Shown one piece after another: positions 53,263-62,507 of a DNA stretch of 64,000 bases. Position 1 is the first letter of the stretch, and each line of letters opens with the position of its first letter. Made by a program: the position numbers and the translations under genes. The stretch is from Ktedonobacteraceae bacterium. Lineage in GTDB: Bacteria; Chloroflexota; Ktedonobacteria; Ktedonobacterales; Ktedonobacteraceae. The notes beneath the pieces were generated by a model. It had not been told where the DNA came from. It did not search any database and saw only the letters and a list, made by a program, of their open reading frames with translations. The DNA lies in assembly GCA_035653615.1 (NCBI GenBank), contig DASRBN010000007.1, forward strand, positions 62,001 through 126,000, in the 5' to 3' direction.

Positions 53263-53793
53263 ATGTCGCGTACACTCTCAAGACGGGCTGCCGTGCGGCG
53301 TAACAGCCGCTGGCAGTCATTTGCCCTGCTGCTGTTCGGCATCATCTTCTTGCTATTGGCCTGGCTAAAACCTCTCGACTACCATACGTACCCTGCTGGC
53401 GTCTTTATTTTTGGCCTGGCAATACTCGTGGCAGCAGTGATCAACCCGTATCGCCTGATAATGGCCGGATTTCTTGTGACATTGATCGGTTTAGCCGTTT
53501 ACTTTTCCCTTAAACCCACCTTCGCAATTTTCAAAGGTCAGGGCCTGGCATTATTTGTGCTCGCCATTGGCATCGGGCTGTTGGGAATCGCTTTGATGGC
53601 GCGGCGTGGCTACATCAGTATTGGGGCAGTGACGCCAGCAATGATCGTGATCGTAGCCGGCATTATCGAGTTTCTGCTGGCCGCGAATTTGACGCCGGGT
53701 GGCTTTGTGCCGTTTTTCCTTTCATTCTGGCTGCCCGGTACCGGTTCTCTAGTGCTTGGTTTGATTTACTTATTTGTAAGCGTCAGGGCATAA
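53263..53793 (+). CDS. Small multi-pass membrane protein
   Basis: 176 residues, with a basic N-terminus and about six membrane helices (FALLLFGIIFLLLAWL, GVFIFGLAILVAAVI, LALFVLAIGIGLLGIALM, MIVIVAGIIEFLLA). I do not recognise the family. No charged residue stands out within a helix. AAAGGA lies upstream of the ATG. It stands alone. Confidence 0.65.
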   Translation: MSRTLSRRAAVRRNSRWQSFALLLFGIIFLLLAWLKPLDYHTYPAGVFIFGLAILVAAVINPYRLIMAGFLVTLIGLAVYFSLKPTFAIFKGQGLALFVLAIGIGLLGIALMARRGYISIGAVTPAMIVIVAGIIEFLLAANLTPGGFVPFFLSFWLPGTGSLVLGLIYLFVSVRA

Positions 53794-53820
53794 ATTCTGG
53801 TGCATTTACCCTTGTCATGT

Positions 53821-54609
53821 TCAGGTTTGGCTGCTATACTCTCCCCACGCAGAAGCGGCAGGACCCGGACCTTTTCCCGGCGGGGATTGAAACCCATACT
53901 TCTCTCGCAACAGAACCAGGTCTGGGTCCTGATGCGACCACTCTACAAGCTCAGGATTAAGTCGCAGAGATTCTTTCAACACAGGCAAAGCCTCATCAAG
54001 CCGGTTGGCTCTAGCATAAAAGCAGGCCAGATTGTAGAGTGTATCCCCTCTTGCGGACGCAGCTGCATCCCATTGTTGCAAGGCATTATTTAAGGCGTGC
54101 GCCAGCTTCTCTGCAATGCTCAGAGCTTTTTCGTAATTGCCACGGTCAAAGTAAAACTGCGCCAGGTGCTCCTGCACGTGCCAGTAGCCATTGACCAAAA
54201 TTGCGGATAAGAGCAGGCGCCCTCTCTGCCAGGCAAAAAGCGAGGTACTTAATAGATCATCATCGGTCAGTTTTTGTACTTGCTCGATAAGCTTATCTTG
54301 ACTGTCTTTATCCTCAAGCAACACTTCCGGCCATGAACGATAGCGATGCTCCTCGAACCTTTTCTGATTGCGCCGTTCAACTTCATCAGCATCGAGTGGC
54401 GCATTATCAAGTGAGACATCAGTCAGCCGATTAACCGTTTGCTCTCTCCAAAAAGCGATATGCGCTATGTTATCCTTTACTGACCAATGCTGCGGCGTGC
54501 CGGCTTCATTACGCTCGGCTTCGCTTAGCCCATTGAGTACGTCTTGCTCTTCGTTCCAGGCAAGCTGGAGCAGGTCGAGTAGCCCTGACTTGAGCGTTGT
54601 GTTCGTCAT
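53821..54609 (-). CDS. DinB-like four-helix protein fused to TPR
   Basis: 262 residues. The first 150 residues are a DinB/DfsB-type bundle; the family's metal-binding His are in HWSVKDNIAHIAFWRE and in HVQEHLAQFYF. From about 150 to 235 the sequence becomes two TPRs (RGDTLYNLACFYARANRLDE, ALPVLKESLRLNPELVEW). Such bundles act as thiol-dependent transferases or as metal-dependent hydrolases. The start is preceded by AAAAAGGAAA. It converges on the small membrane protein gene 27 bases away. Confidence 0.75.
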   Translation of the reverse strand: MTNTTLKSGLLDLLQLAWNEEQDVLNGLSEAERNEAGTPQHWSVKDNIAHIAFWREQTVNRLTDVSLDNAPLDADEVERRNQKRFEEHRYRSWPEVLLEDKDSQDKLIEQVQKLTDDDLLSTSLFAWQRGRLLLSAILVNGYWHVQEHLAQFYFDRGNYEKALSIAEKLAHALNNALQQWDAAASARGDTLYNLACFYARANRLDEALPVLKESLRLNPELVEWSHQDPDLVLLREKYGFQSPPGKGPGPAASAWGEYSSQT

Positions 54610-54678
54610 ACGCTTTTCCTTTTTCAGGACGCTACCAGTAGCGATCCTTTACGGCTTTTCTCTTTTCACAACCAGGAT

Positions 54679-57168
54679 TCATACTCCTAATTTTACCACT
54701 CCTAGCACATGCCCATTCACCAGCGGCACACCCTTCCTCGCTCGATTGAGAGATTTCAACTCGCTCACTTTGATCGCCTTCACCTGTTCGTTGCCATCGC
54801 CATTCCAGATGACCAGCAGGTAATCGTGTTCATCCATGATCATTGCCAGCAGCACACGATCCTTCGCAAGCAATTCCGTCGTTACAACACCGCCCGTTGC
54901 TCGTCCCTTTTGAGGATACTGGTCCAGCGACACCTTCTTGGCCAGACCCGACTCAGTTATCACGAACAGGCTTAGAGAGGCATCCAAAGTCTCCTGGGAT
55001 TCGCCATCCAGGTAGGAAGCGCTTACAACCCTGGCGCCCGGAGTAAGAGCAATAGCAGCAACGCCCTGACCTACACGCCCCTGAGCACGCAATGCTTCGT
55101 CACTGAAACGCAGGGTCTGCGCATTGTCCGTCGTCACGAAGTATTCGCCTTGCCCACGCGCTATCAACGCAGTGACGACCACATCTCCATCCGCGAGCTT
55201 CATATCCTGCAAGCCATCCACATCAGCTGTACGATACTCGCTCAGAGCGGATTTCTTCACCTTGCCCAGCTTGCTAAAGGTAACCAGGTAGCGGTCGTCA
55301 TCATAAGCATCAACAGGCAAAATCGTCACTATTTCCTCGTTCGCGGCCAGTTCCAACAGCTTGCGTACTGGCTCACCACGCGCTGGTCGCGTCCCTTGCG
55401 GAATCTTATGCGACGCGACCTGAAAAACGCGACCGGCTGAAGAGACACACAACACATAATCCTGCGAGGTCGCGGCAACTACCTGCCGCAACTGCTCATC
55501 CCCACGCACCGGGACGTATTCAGCATCACCATTTTTGCCTTTCGGCTTATACGTCTCTGCCGGAAGCGTCTTGAGCGTGCCATTGCGTGTGAAGGCAATA
55601 GTCAGGGGTTCGCGCTCATGCAGGCTCGCCACCTCGATGATGGGCGCATGCGCCTGGCCTTCCACCTCGATAAGCGTGCGGCGCTCATCGCCAAACTGCT
55701 TGATTAGCTGCTGCATCTCTTTTTTCAAAAGTGCAATCAGCGCTTTGCGGTCGGCCAGTAGCAATTCTAACTCGTGAATGCGGGCTTGCAGCTCCTCTTT
55801 CTCTTTCGCATACTTGCTTGCATCCAGCCGCGTCACCTGCGCCAGCGTCATAGAGGCAATGACTTCGGATTGGATCGATGTCAGCTTATAGGTAGTCTCG
55901 ATCTTTTTGCGCGCTTCTGCCCGGTCCGCTGCCTGCTGGAAAATCTTGACGATACGATCAGCGTTGGCCGCGCCTATAATCAGGCCTTCGACGATATGCA
56001 GGCGCTCCTGGGCTTTACGCAGATCAAACTGTGCCCGGCGCGTCAATACATCGATCTGGTGCGCATTCCAGTAGTTGAGGAGTTCGATCATCCCCACCTG
56101 CTTCGGCTGGCGTGCGGCCTGCATCGGCTCACCAAAGAGATAGACCATCTGGAACGAGAGCGAGACCTGCAAATCTGTTTCGCTGAAAAGCTGCGAGAGA
56201 GCCTGCGCCGCATCAGCATCCTTGCGCAGTTCCAGCACGATACGCGTACCCTTTTCAGTATCGCTTTCATCGCGCAAATCAGGCATCAGCCCTTCCAGTT
56301 TGCGCGCATTGATGGCTTTGACGATTGAGGCTTTTACCTTATCTCTACCAATCGGCGGCAGCTGTGTCACAATCAGAGCACGACTGCGCGGCGTTTCTTC
56401 CAGGCGCACTTCCGCCCGCACAATGATGCGCCCCTTGCCAGTCGTCAGGTAATCGCGAATGCCCTCAATGCCCATAATGCGACCACCCTGGCAAAAATCA
56501 GGTCCCTGGATATAGGTCATCAACTCATCAACGGTCATATGAGGGCGGTCCAGCAGGGCGATGCAGGCACGCAATACCTCGGTTAGATTATGCGGTGGAA
56601 TGTTGGTTGAGAGACCTACAGCGATACCACTGGATGGATTGACAACCGGCGGAATGCGTCCCGGAAGGTAATCCGGCTCCACAACTTTCGGGTCCTGCTT
56701 GTAGGTGGGATGCAGCGGAACCGTCTCGCGCTCCATATCTGCCATCAGCGCTTCAGCTAACGGAGAGAGGCGCATTTCAGTGTAGCGATAGGCAGCGGGC
56801 GCATCTCCATCCTCGCTGCCCATATTGCCCTGGCCCTCGATTAAGGGATAGCGCAGAGTAAAGGGCTGCGCGAGGCGAACGGCAGCGTCATAGACCGAGG
56901 CATCGCCATGGGGATGATAATTGCCCAGAATGAGACCAACCACTTCGGCGCTTTTCACCGTCGGACGGCTGGAGAGGAAACGGGCATCGCGCATACCCGC
57001 GAGAATACGCCGCTGCACAGGTTTCAGACCGTCACGTGCATCAGGCAGCGCCCGGTCGGTCACAACCGAGAGGCCATAGGTCGCGAAGGCCTGCGTCATG
57101 ATGACAGAAAAATCTTCTTCGCGAATAATCCCAACTTCTGGTGTAGTATTTTCAGTCACACGAGCCAT
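54679..57168 (-). CDS. parC: Type II topoisomerase subunit A, ParC/GyrA-like
   Basis: 829 residues. The catalytic Tyr129 lies in AAYRYTEMRLS. The breakage-reunion domain spans to about 480 (QRRIL, HPHGDASVYD, PGRIPPVVNPSSGIAVGLST), and the C-terminal beta-pinwheel follows with six blades. A clear GyrA box (QRRGGKG) is not seen; QKGRATGG is the nearest, so it is more likely ParC. It acts with ParE to decatenate or relax DNA. Position 90 is Ala where E. coli GyrA has Ser83. It is three bases after parE. Confidence 0.88.
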   Translation of the reverse strand: MARVTENTTPEVGIIREEDFSVIMTQAFATYGLSVVTDRALPDARDGLKPVQRRILAGMRDARFLSSRPTVKSAEVVGLILGNYHPHGDASVYDAAVRLAQPFTLRYPLIEGQGNMGSEDGDAPAAYRYTEMRLSPLAEALMADMERETVPLHPTYKQDPKVVEPDYLPGRIPPVVNPSSGIAVGLSTNIPPHNLTEVLRACIALLDRPHMTVDELMTYIQGPDFCQGGRIMGIEGIRDYLTTGKGRIIVRAEVRLEETPRSRALIVTQLPPIGRDKVKASIVKAINARKLEGLMPDLRDESDTEKGTRIVLELRKDADAAQALSQLFSETDLQVSLSFQMVYLFGEPMQAARQPKQVGMIELLNYWNAHQIDVLTRRAQFDLRKAQERLHIVEGLIIGAANADRIVKIFQQAADRAEARKKIETTYKLTSIQSEVIASMTLAQVTRLDASKYAKEKEELQARIHELELLLADRKALIALLKKEMQQLIKQFGDERRTLIEVEGQAHAPIIEVASLHEREPLTIAFTRNGTLKTLPAETYKPKGKNGDAEYVPVRGDEQLRQVVAATSQDYVLCVSSAGRVFQVASHKIPQGTRPARGEPVRKLLELAANEEIVTILPVDAYDDDRYLVTFSKLGKVKKSALSEYRTADVDGLQDMKLADGDVVVTALIARGQGEYFVTTDNAQTLRFSDEALRAQGRVGQGVAAIALTPGARVVSASYLDGESQETLDASLSLFVITESGLAKKVSLDQYPQKGRATGGVVTTELLAKDRVLLAMIMDEHDYLLVIWNGDGNEQVKAIKVSELKSLNRARKGVPLVNGHVLGVVKLGV

Positions 57169-57171
57169 TTT

Positions 57172-59274
57172 TTAAACATCCAGTTCTTTAATCTTGCGCG
57201 CATGCTCCGCCAGAAACGTGCGGCGTGCTTCCGCGTTCTCATCTTCCATCAGTTCTGCTACCAGGCGCGCAGCCAGCACGCCATCTTCCATCGTGACGCG
57301 CTTCAGTGTGCGGCGAGCAGGATCAAACATCGTATCGCGCAGTTCTTTGGGATTCATCTCGCCCAATCCCTTGAAACGCTTGAACTCCAACTCCGCGGCA
57401 TCCGCGTGTGTTTTGACAAATTGAATGCGCGCCTCGTCATCCAGCAGCCAGTGTACTTTGCCCTTGTACTTGACCGAATAAAGCGGCGGGCAGGCGATGA
57501 AGACATGACCTCGTTCAATCAGGTCGCTGAACTCCTGGTGAAAGAGCGTGAGCAACAGGCACTGGATGTGCAGTCCGTCCACATCCGCATCGGTCGCAAT
57601 GATGACGCGATGAAACTTCAAGCGCCCAATATCAAACGAATCGCGAGTGCCTGTTCCCAGCACGTTGATGATGGTGCGAATCTCCTCGTTCTCAACGATG
57701 CGTTTGAGATCGGCCTTTGCCACATTCAGTGGTTTTCCTTTCAGCTTCAGCACAGCCTGAAATTCCGAGAAGCGTCCCTGCCCGGCGCTACCACCCGCGG
57801 AGTCGCCTTCGACGATAAACAATTCTGAGCGCTCAGGGTCAGAGGAATTGCAGCGCAAGAACTTTTTGGATAAGGTCGTATCGATCAACTCGCCATTTTT
57901 CTTCGTGCCCGCCCGCGCTAACTCCTCAACAAGCTGAGCCTCGTTGCGCGCCTTTTGCATTTGCTGGATTTTCTTGAGCCACTCTTTCCCGGCGCTTGTA
58001 TTGCGATCAAACCACTCCTTCAACCCTTCATCAACCACTGAGCGGACAATGCCCTCAACCGGCGCGTTATTGAGGCGATCCTTGGTCTGTCCCTGGAATT
58101 GTGGATTCGCCAGCTTTACAGAGATCACCACGTTCAATCCCTGCTGAATGACCTCCGGCTTGAACCCTTCTTTCTCACGACTTTTGATAACGCCCAATTT
58201 CAGAGCATAATCATTCACAACTTTCGTGAGGGCTGCTTTGAAACCGGTCTCATGCACGCCGCCATCCCGCGTGCGAACGGCATTGGCAAAACTGTACATC
58301 GTGATCTTATAGCCGGTGGTTGGCTGTAATGCCACCTCAACCTGCACGCCGTCTTTTTCTTTGACAATCCCGATAACCTGTTTGAAAAGGGGCGCGCTGG
58401 TGCTTGTCGCGAGATCTCGCACATAATCGGGCAGGCCATCTCGCGAGTAGAAGACGCGGCTGACCTGCTCCTCGGCGGCATCATCCCAGGCATCGAGATG
58501 AAAGGTTACGCCGCGATTGAGATAAGCAGCAGCTTTGAGGCGGCTTTCGATGGCCTCCAACGAATAATAGGCGTCGGCATCGAAGATAGTGCGATCATAC
58601 AACCAGCGCAGCTGCGTCCCATGCAACTTAGGGTCGCAGGACGCAATGTGATGCGGCATGGCAGTGCCCCGGCTGAAAACCTGGGTAAATTGCTGCCCGT
58701 CCTTCCAGATGGTCAATTCCAGCTTTTCGGAGAGAGCGTTTATGACGGTTGAACCGACACCATGCAGGCCGCCTGCTGTCTTATACGCCCCCTCTTCAAA
58801 CTTGCCACCGGAATGAGGCACCGTTAGAATAACCGTCGCGGCAGGCAGGTAATCTCCCTGGTAGAGCATGGGATCAAACGGCATGCCGCGCGCCTCGTCC
58901 CGCACCGTTACCCAACCATTTCTATCAATGGTAATCCATATGTGCTTGCCATATCCGGCCACCGCTTCATCGACCGCATTATCAAGCGCCTCCCAAACAA
59001 GGTGGTGCAAACCGGATGATGATGTTGAACCAATATACATCCCCGGACGATGGCGGATAGCAGCGATACCTTCCAGAACCTGGATATCCGCCGCTGAATA
59101 ATTACCCTGCTTTTTGGACCGGGTCGTACTTTTAGCCGGTGCTGTATTCTTCGCTTCTATTGTATGCGTAGTCGAATCTATTTCCTCAGTTGTTCTCCGT
59201 GAAGCAAACAGTGAAAGCTGCTCATGATCTAACTCATTTTGTATCACCGGGGATAATTTGGGAGAACGAGCCAT
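57172..59274 (-). CDS. parE: Type II topoisomerase subunit B, ParE/GyrB-like
   Basis: 700 residues. The N-terminal 70 residues are a non-conserved extension. The GHKL ATPase has RPGMYIGST, ALDNAVDEA and GLHGVGSTVINAL; the Toprim domain has FIVEGDSAGGSA and DADVDG; LKLKGKPLNVAKA is closer to ParE than to GyrB. It forms a heterotetramer with ParC. AGAGGA lies upstream of the ATG and a near-consensus promoter is 42 bases upstream. Confidence 0.9.
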   Translation of the reverse strand: MARSPKLSPVIQNELDHEQLSLFASRRTTEEIDSTTHTIEAKNTAPAKSTTRSKKQGNYSAADIQVLEGIAAIRHRPGMYIGSTSSSGLHHLVWEALDNAVDEAVAGYGKHIWITIDRNGWVTVRDEARGMPFDPMLYQGDYLPAATVILTVPHSGGKFEEGAYKTAGGLHGVGSTVINALSEKLELTIWKDGQQFTQVFSRGTAMPHHIASCDPKLHGTQLRWLYDRTIFDADAYYSLEAIESRLKAAAYLNRGVTFHLDAWDDAAEEQVSRVFYSRDGLPDYVRDLATSTSAPLFKQVIGIVKEKDGVQVEVALQPTTGYKITMYSFANAVRTRDGGVHETGFKAALTKVVNDYALKLGVIKSREKEGFKPEVIQQGLNVVISVKLANPQFQGQTKDRLNNAPVEGIVRSVVDEGLKEWFDRNTSAGKEWLKKIQQMQKARNEAQLVEELARAGTKKNGELIDTTLSKKFLRCNSSDPERSELFIVEGDSAGGSAGQGRFSEFQAVLKLKGKPLNVAKADLKRIVENEEIRTIINVLGTGTRDSFDIGRLKFHRVIIATDADVDGLHIQCLLLTLFHQEFSDLIERGHVFIACPPLYSVKYKGKVHWLLDDEARIQFVKTHADAAELEFKRFKGLGEMNPKELRDTMFDPARRTLKRVTMEDGVLAARLVAELMEDENAEARRTFLAEHARKIKELDV

Positions 59275-59741
59275 ATAGCTGGATTCCTCTCTATTAAAAG
59301 ATATTCTTGCCTTTCAGCATACAGTCTTCTATTCCAAATGTCAATAGGAATTTCGGTCATTCGTTCTAACACATAAGCAGGTGAGAAAGCAAGCGCTAAA
59401 AGTACCGTCTTCTTGCGTCTATGGGGAAGGAGACAAATTTTTTACTGTAAAATAGGTCAAAAGAACCTCTCTTTTTGAAGATAATTCTGTTTTATGAAAT
59501 TCTATTGTATAATTGAACTGTAGGCATGGGTAGTTCAGACGGTTTCTATATCGAGGACAGGCCATATGCGCTCATAAGCCTGTTTTTGTTTATCCACCTC
59601 GTCAAGCGTAACACGCGAAAATTTTGAGATTTTTTAATCGATTACCTCGTTGTATTACTAAACCAACTTATGCGGCAAAATATAGTACTGGATTAGTCCA
59701 TCGTGCTAATCCGGCGAAGAATAGATATCAAGGAAGGATGT
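59275..59741. other. Intergenic region, divergent
   Basis: About 470 bases between parE and the HTH-TPR gene. It contains the parE promoter and a TATAAT at 59508-59513 that could serve the rightward gene with a long leader. A short open frame at 59624-59741 merges into the HTH gene but lacks a ribosome-binding site. Nothing else is visible. Confidence 0.45.
59316..59344 (-). promoter_or_regulatory. Promoter of parE-parC
   Basis: Reading leftward: -35 TTGACA (59344-59339), 17-base spacer, -10 TATGCT (59321-59316), 42 bases before the parE ATG. Confidence 0.7.
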
Positions 59742-61133
59742 ATGCCACGTCCATCAAAACAGGTTCCCCCCAATACCTTAGGAGGACGAATTCGATCCGC
59801 GAGACAGAAACAGGGTCTCTCCCTGGCCGAGGTGGCGGGAGAAAAATATAGTACGAGCTTGATTTCGCAGATTGAGCGAAATCGTGTGGACCCCTCTCGG
59901 GATAGCCTGGAATATCTGGCCGACCGCCTGCGACTCCCGTTGGAAGAGCTCGTAGTCTTAGATCAACGACATCGTGTATCTGAATCCGAGTCGAATACAT
60001 ACAAATTTGTTGAAGATCAAAGGAGAGTTGCTACCCAGTTGCTCTCCGACAAATTACCACGGCATGCTCTGGATGAATTGAAACACGTCACTATTAGCCA
60101 GTTGCCGAACTCCCTACGCTGGAGGATTCTCGCGTTACGCGGAGAATGTCACTTCGCTCTGCGCAGGTTTGTGCCCGCTCAGCAGGATTTCCTTTCCGCG
60201 GTCGCCTTGCTTCCAGATGAGATACCGCCGGATCAAGCAATGGAAGTTTTAACACTGCGTCTTCACCTGGCAGCCGCGACCAGGGAACTCGCGCAACTGA
60301 AGGAAGCGTTGGATTTTTACCAACAAGCTCTGAACTTGATGAATGATTCTACCCCGCTCCGTTATATAGCTGAGGCGCATTGGGGCATGGCACTGGTGGT
60401 TTTTGAACAAACAGGGAAGGTGACGCCAGACAATGCTAACGCTGAATCAGCGTCATCAACCGATACCCAGTCACAAATGCAGATTGCGATGAGTCACGCG
60501 GAAAGCGCCTGTATTCTTTACAACTCCATCGGTGAAAAACTACGCGCAGCTTTACTCAATTGCCAGATTGCCCTCATCGAGCATTCAGAGGGCAAAACCG
60601 GGGCCGCCAGTAAACGGCTCAATGAGGTCCTGACCATCTGGAAACCGACACTTGAGGCAATGGAGCCAAATGGGCATACCAGCAACAATCATAATGGCAA
60701 AAACCGCTACTCGCTAAAAGAACGGGCCAATGTTGTCTCAGCCGCGGCCTGTTACCTGGCCGGAATTGAAAACGAAGCGGGTAACCGCGAGAAAGCGATG
60801 GAATATATTCAACTGGCTATCGATGCAGGCGGGCAGAGTTATACCCTGCGCCGGGCTGAAGCCTACATGATGAAAGGGCAAATCCTGGCAGCCAGCACAC
60901 CTGATGATCCAGAGGTGGAGGAAGCATTCCGAAAGGCCATCGCGGAACTTGTGAAGACGGACCGGCTCGGAGCCAGGGCTCGCGTTCATATCCTGCTCGG
61001 AAACTACTTGATTAAGCAGGGCAGGGAGAAGGAAGGCAAAGCTGAACACGATATGGCCATACGCCTCTCCAACATTGGTTCAGGATTCACCGACTATTCC
61101 CCAGACATAAATGCCGGGGCTTCTATGGATTGA
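59742..61133 (+). CDS. HTH-TPR regulator
   Basis: 463 residues. An XRE-type HTH occupies about 15-70 (GGRIRSARQKQGLSLAEVAG, then STSLISQIERNRVDPSRDSL). The remaining part is TPR-rich (about 100-440). This layout is that of single-protein regulators that sense a peptide or partner through the TPRs, with no ATPase in between, unlike the STAND protein at 35.3 kb. ATG 59742 has AAGGAAGG upstream; the frame opens 13 codons earlier. A long palindrome and the zinc-ribbon gene follow. Confidence 0.82.
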   Translation: MPRPSKQVPPNTLGGRIRSARQKQGLSLAEVAGEKYSTSLISQIERNRVDPSRDSLEYLADRLRLPLEELVVLDQRHRVSESESNTYKFVEDQRRVATQLLSDKLPRHALDELKHVTISQLPNSLRWRILALRGECHFALRRFVPAQQDFLSAVALLPDEIPPDQAMEVLTLRLHLAAATRELAQLKEALDFYQQALNLMNDSTPLRYIAEAHWGMALVVFEQTGKVTPDNANAESASSTDTQSQMQIAMSHAESACILYNSIGEKLRAALLNCQIALIEHSEGKTGAASKRLNEVLTIWKPTLEAMEPNGHTSNNHNGKNRYSLKERANVVSAAACYLAGIENEAGNREKAMEYIQLAIDAGGQSYTLRRAEAYMMKGQILAASTPDDPEVEEAFRKAIAELVKTDRLGARARVHILLGNYLIKQGREKEGKAEHDMAIRLSNIGSGFTDYSPDINAGASMD

Positions 61134-61213
61134 GCATTTTGTTGAATTATTATGTCAAAGTGCATCATTATGTCCTGGGGTGGGGTTGTTCTCTCAGTAG
61201 CATCTGTTGCCAC

Positions 61214-61255
61214 ATCATCCACAAGCACGCGAGCGCTCGCGTGCTTGTGGATGAT
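61214..61255. repeat. 42-bp perfect palindrome without a spacer
   Basis: Two 21-base arms are complementary at every position around a GAGCGCTC centre, with no loop base. The right end overlaps an extended -10 element (TGATATAAT, 61252-61260). It may terminate the HTH-TPR transcript, or act as an operator for the zinc-ribbon gene, or both. Confidence 0.85.
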
Positions 61256-61260
61256 ATAAT
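61252..61260 (+). promoter_or_regulatory. Extended -10 promoter of the zinc-ribbon gene
   Basis: TGATATAAT is a perfect extended -10 overlapping the palindrome's right end, about 49 bases before the ATG. The palindrome covers the -35 position, so a protein bound there should block or modulate RNA polymerase. Confidence 0.55.
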
Positions 61261-61308
61261 GACATCACTATCAGGAACAATAAACCTTTTGCAGAAGGAC
61301 ACTTTACG

Positions 61309-62028
61309 ATGCAATCGATCACCGGACAATACGAGTGTTCCCACCGCTCTGGAATAGGGCTTGACTTCTTCACTTCGCGTTTAGACCGGCTTACATTGTT
61401 GGCAAACGGGCGTTTTACCATGATCGTGCAGGAACACAGCCGGCTTACTCATGCCGCCCAATCTGTAATAAGCGGACAACAAATCAGTACCCAGGTGCCG
61501 GAAACAAAACGCGAGGGAACCTATACATACCAGGGAAACAGTATTACGCTCAATTTCGATGATGGCACGCAAGAGCAGGGTCAACTTGTTGCCAACGGCA
61601 TACAGCTTGGCCAGAATATGTTTGAGAAGATCTCAGACTCTACTTTGTTGCCGCCCACCAATCGTTTAAAGATGGATATGGAAGACATCGCTAAGGGGCT
61701 TAAAATCGCGAGCGCTATCGGTGGCGCCGCTATCAAGGCAGCGAAAACCATCCAGGACACCTTGCAGAGCAATCAGAGTCCTCCATCAACGTCATCCCCA
61801 GCAGCACAATCTCCCCAGCAGCAACCAGGTCAAAGGTATCAGGCTCCCGCTGCTTCGCCCCAGCCTGGGCCAGCACAGCCCGCCCGGTCAGCCCCCGCGT
61901 ATTCACAACCACCTGTTCAAGGTACGATAGAGAACCAGGACGATGAGACACTTTTCTGCGACCAGTGCGGCGCGCCGGTTCGTCCCGGCAAGCGTTTCTG
62001 CAACCATTGCGGAGCGCGATTGCCTTAA
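61309..62028 (+). CDS. Zinc-ribbon protein with disordered linker
   Basis: 239 residues. The first 110 residues form a beta-rich domain (GQYECSHRSGIGLDFFTSRL, GTYTYQGNSITLNFDDGTQE). A hydrophobic-helical stretch (LKIASAIGGAAIKAAK) and a Gln/Pro/Ser linker (about 145-210) lead to the zinc ribbon FCDQCGAPVRPGKRFCNHCG. Function unknown; the design resembles the C-terminal half of the zinc-ribbon membrane gene at 11.5 kb. GAAGGA precedes the ATG. Its stop overlaps the end of the convergent J-domain gene by four bases. Confidence 0.72.
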   Translation: MQSITGQYECSHRSGIGLDFFTSRLDRLTLLANGRFTMIVQEHSRLTHAAQSVISGQQISTQVPETKREGTYTYQGNSITLNFDDGTQEQGQLVANGIQLGQNMFEKISDSTLLPPTNRLKMDMEDIAKGLKIASAIGGAAIKAAKTIQDTLQSNQSPPSTSSPAAQSPQQQPGQRYQAPAASPQPGPAQPARSAPAYSQPPVQGTIENQDDETLFCDQCGAPVRPGKRFCNHCGARLP

Positions 62029-62339
62029 TCAGGCCGCTCCTGGCCTTTTTGTGACATATCCTTCATCAGGAATTCATAGGCAGCAATGATACGTTGCATC
62101 TGCTGCTGATCACCGCCCTTATCTGGATGATATTGTTTGGCCAGGGTGCGATAGCGACGTTTAATTTGCTGTCGAGTCGCATTGGCGGGAAGTCCCAGTA
62201 TATTGAGCGCTTGCTGGCGTGCCAACATGCCACGAACGGGATTGCCGGGGTTCATCCAGAGCGCGCGCGCGCTTATACGGATCACATGCCATAAAAGAGA
62301 GGCAAAACTCTGTTGTCTCGGCGGGGGTTGCGAACTCAT
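62025..62339 (-). CDS. J-domain protein
   Basis: 104 residues. The J-domain covers about 42-95, with the HPD motif at 71-73 (KQYHPDKGGD) and helix I/II LNILGLPANATRQQIKRRYR. HPD is the Hsp70-activating contact, so the protein would stimulate a DnaK ATPase. An N-terminal hydrophobic stretch (FASLLWHVIRISARALWM) may attach it to membrane. There is no zinc-finger or substrate domain as in DnaJ. It is convergent with the zinc-ribbon gene. Confidence 0.83.
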   Translation of the reverse strand: MSSQPPPRQQSFASLLWHVIRISARALWMNPGNPVRGMLARQQALNILGLPANATRQQIKRRYRTLAKQYHPDKGGDQQQMQRIIAAYEFLMKDMSQKGQERPD

Positions 62340-62507
62340 ACCTATCTTTCAACCTGGCAACATAATTTCTTCATTGGGCTTAACGTATTGTACCTCCATA
62401 TGATACTATCCGCAATGAAACGTCTGAGCACATCAAACCGTGCATACAATAGCAGAATGAGAACCTTTGATATCATTCACTGTTCAGGTAATTAGGGAGG
62501 TGAGATC

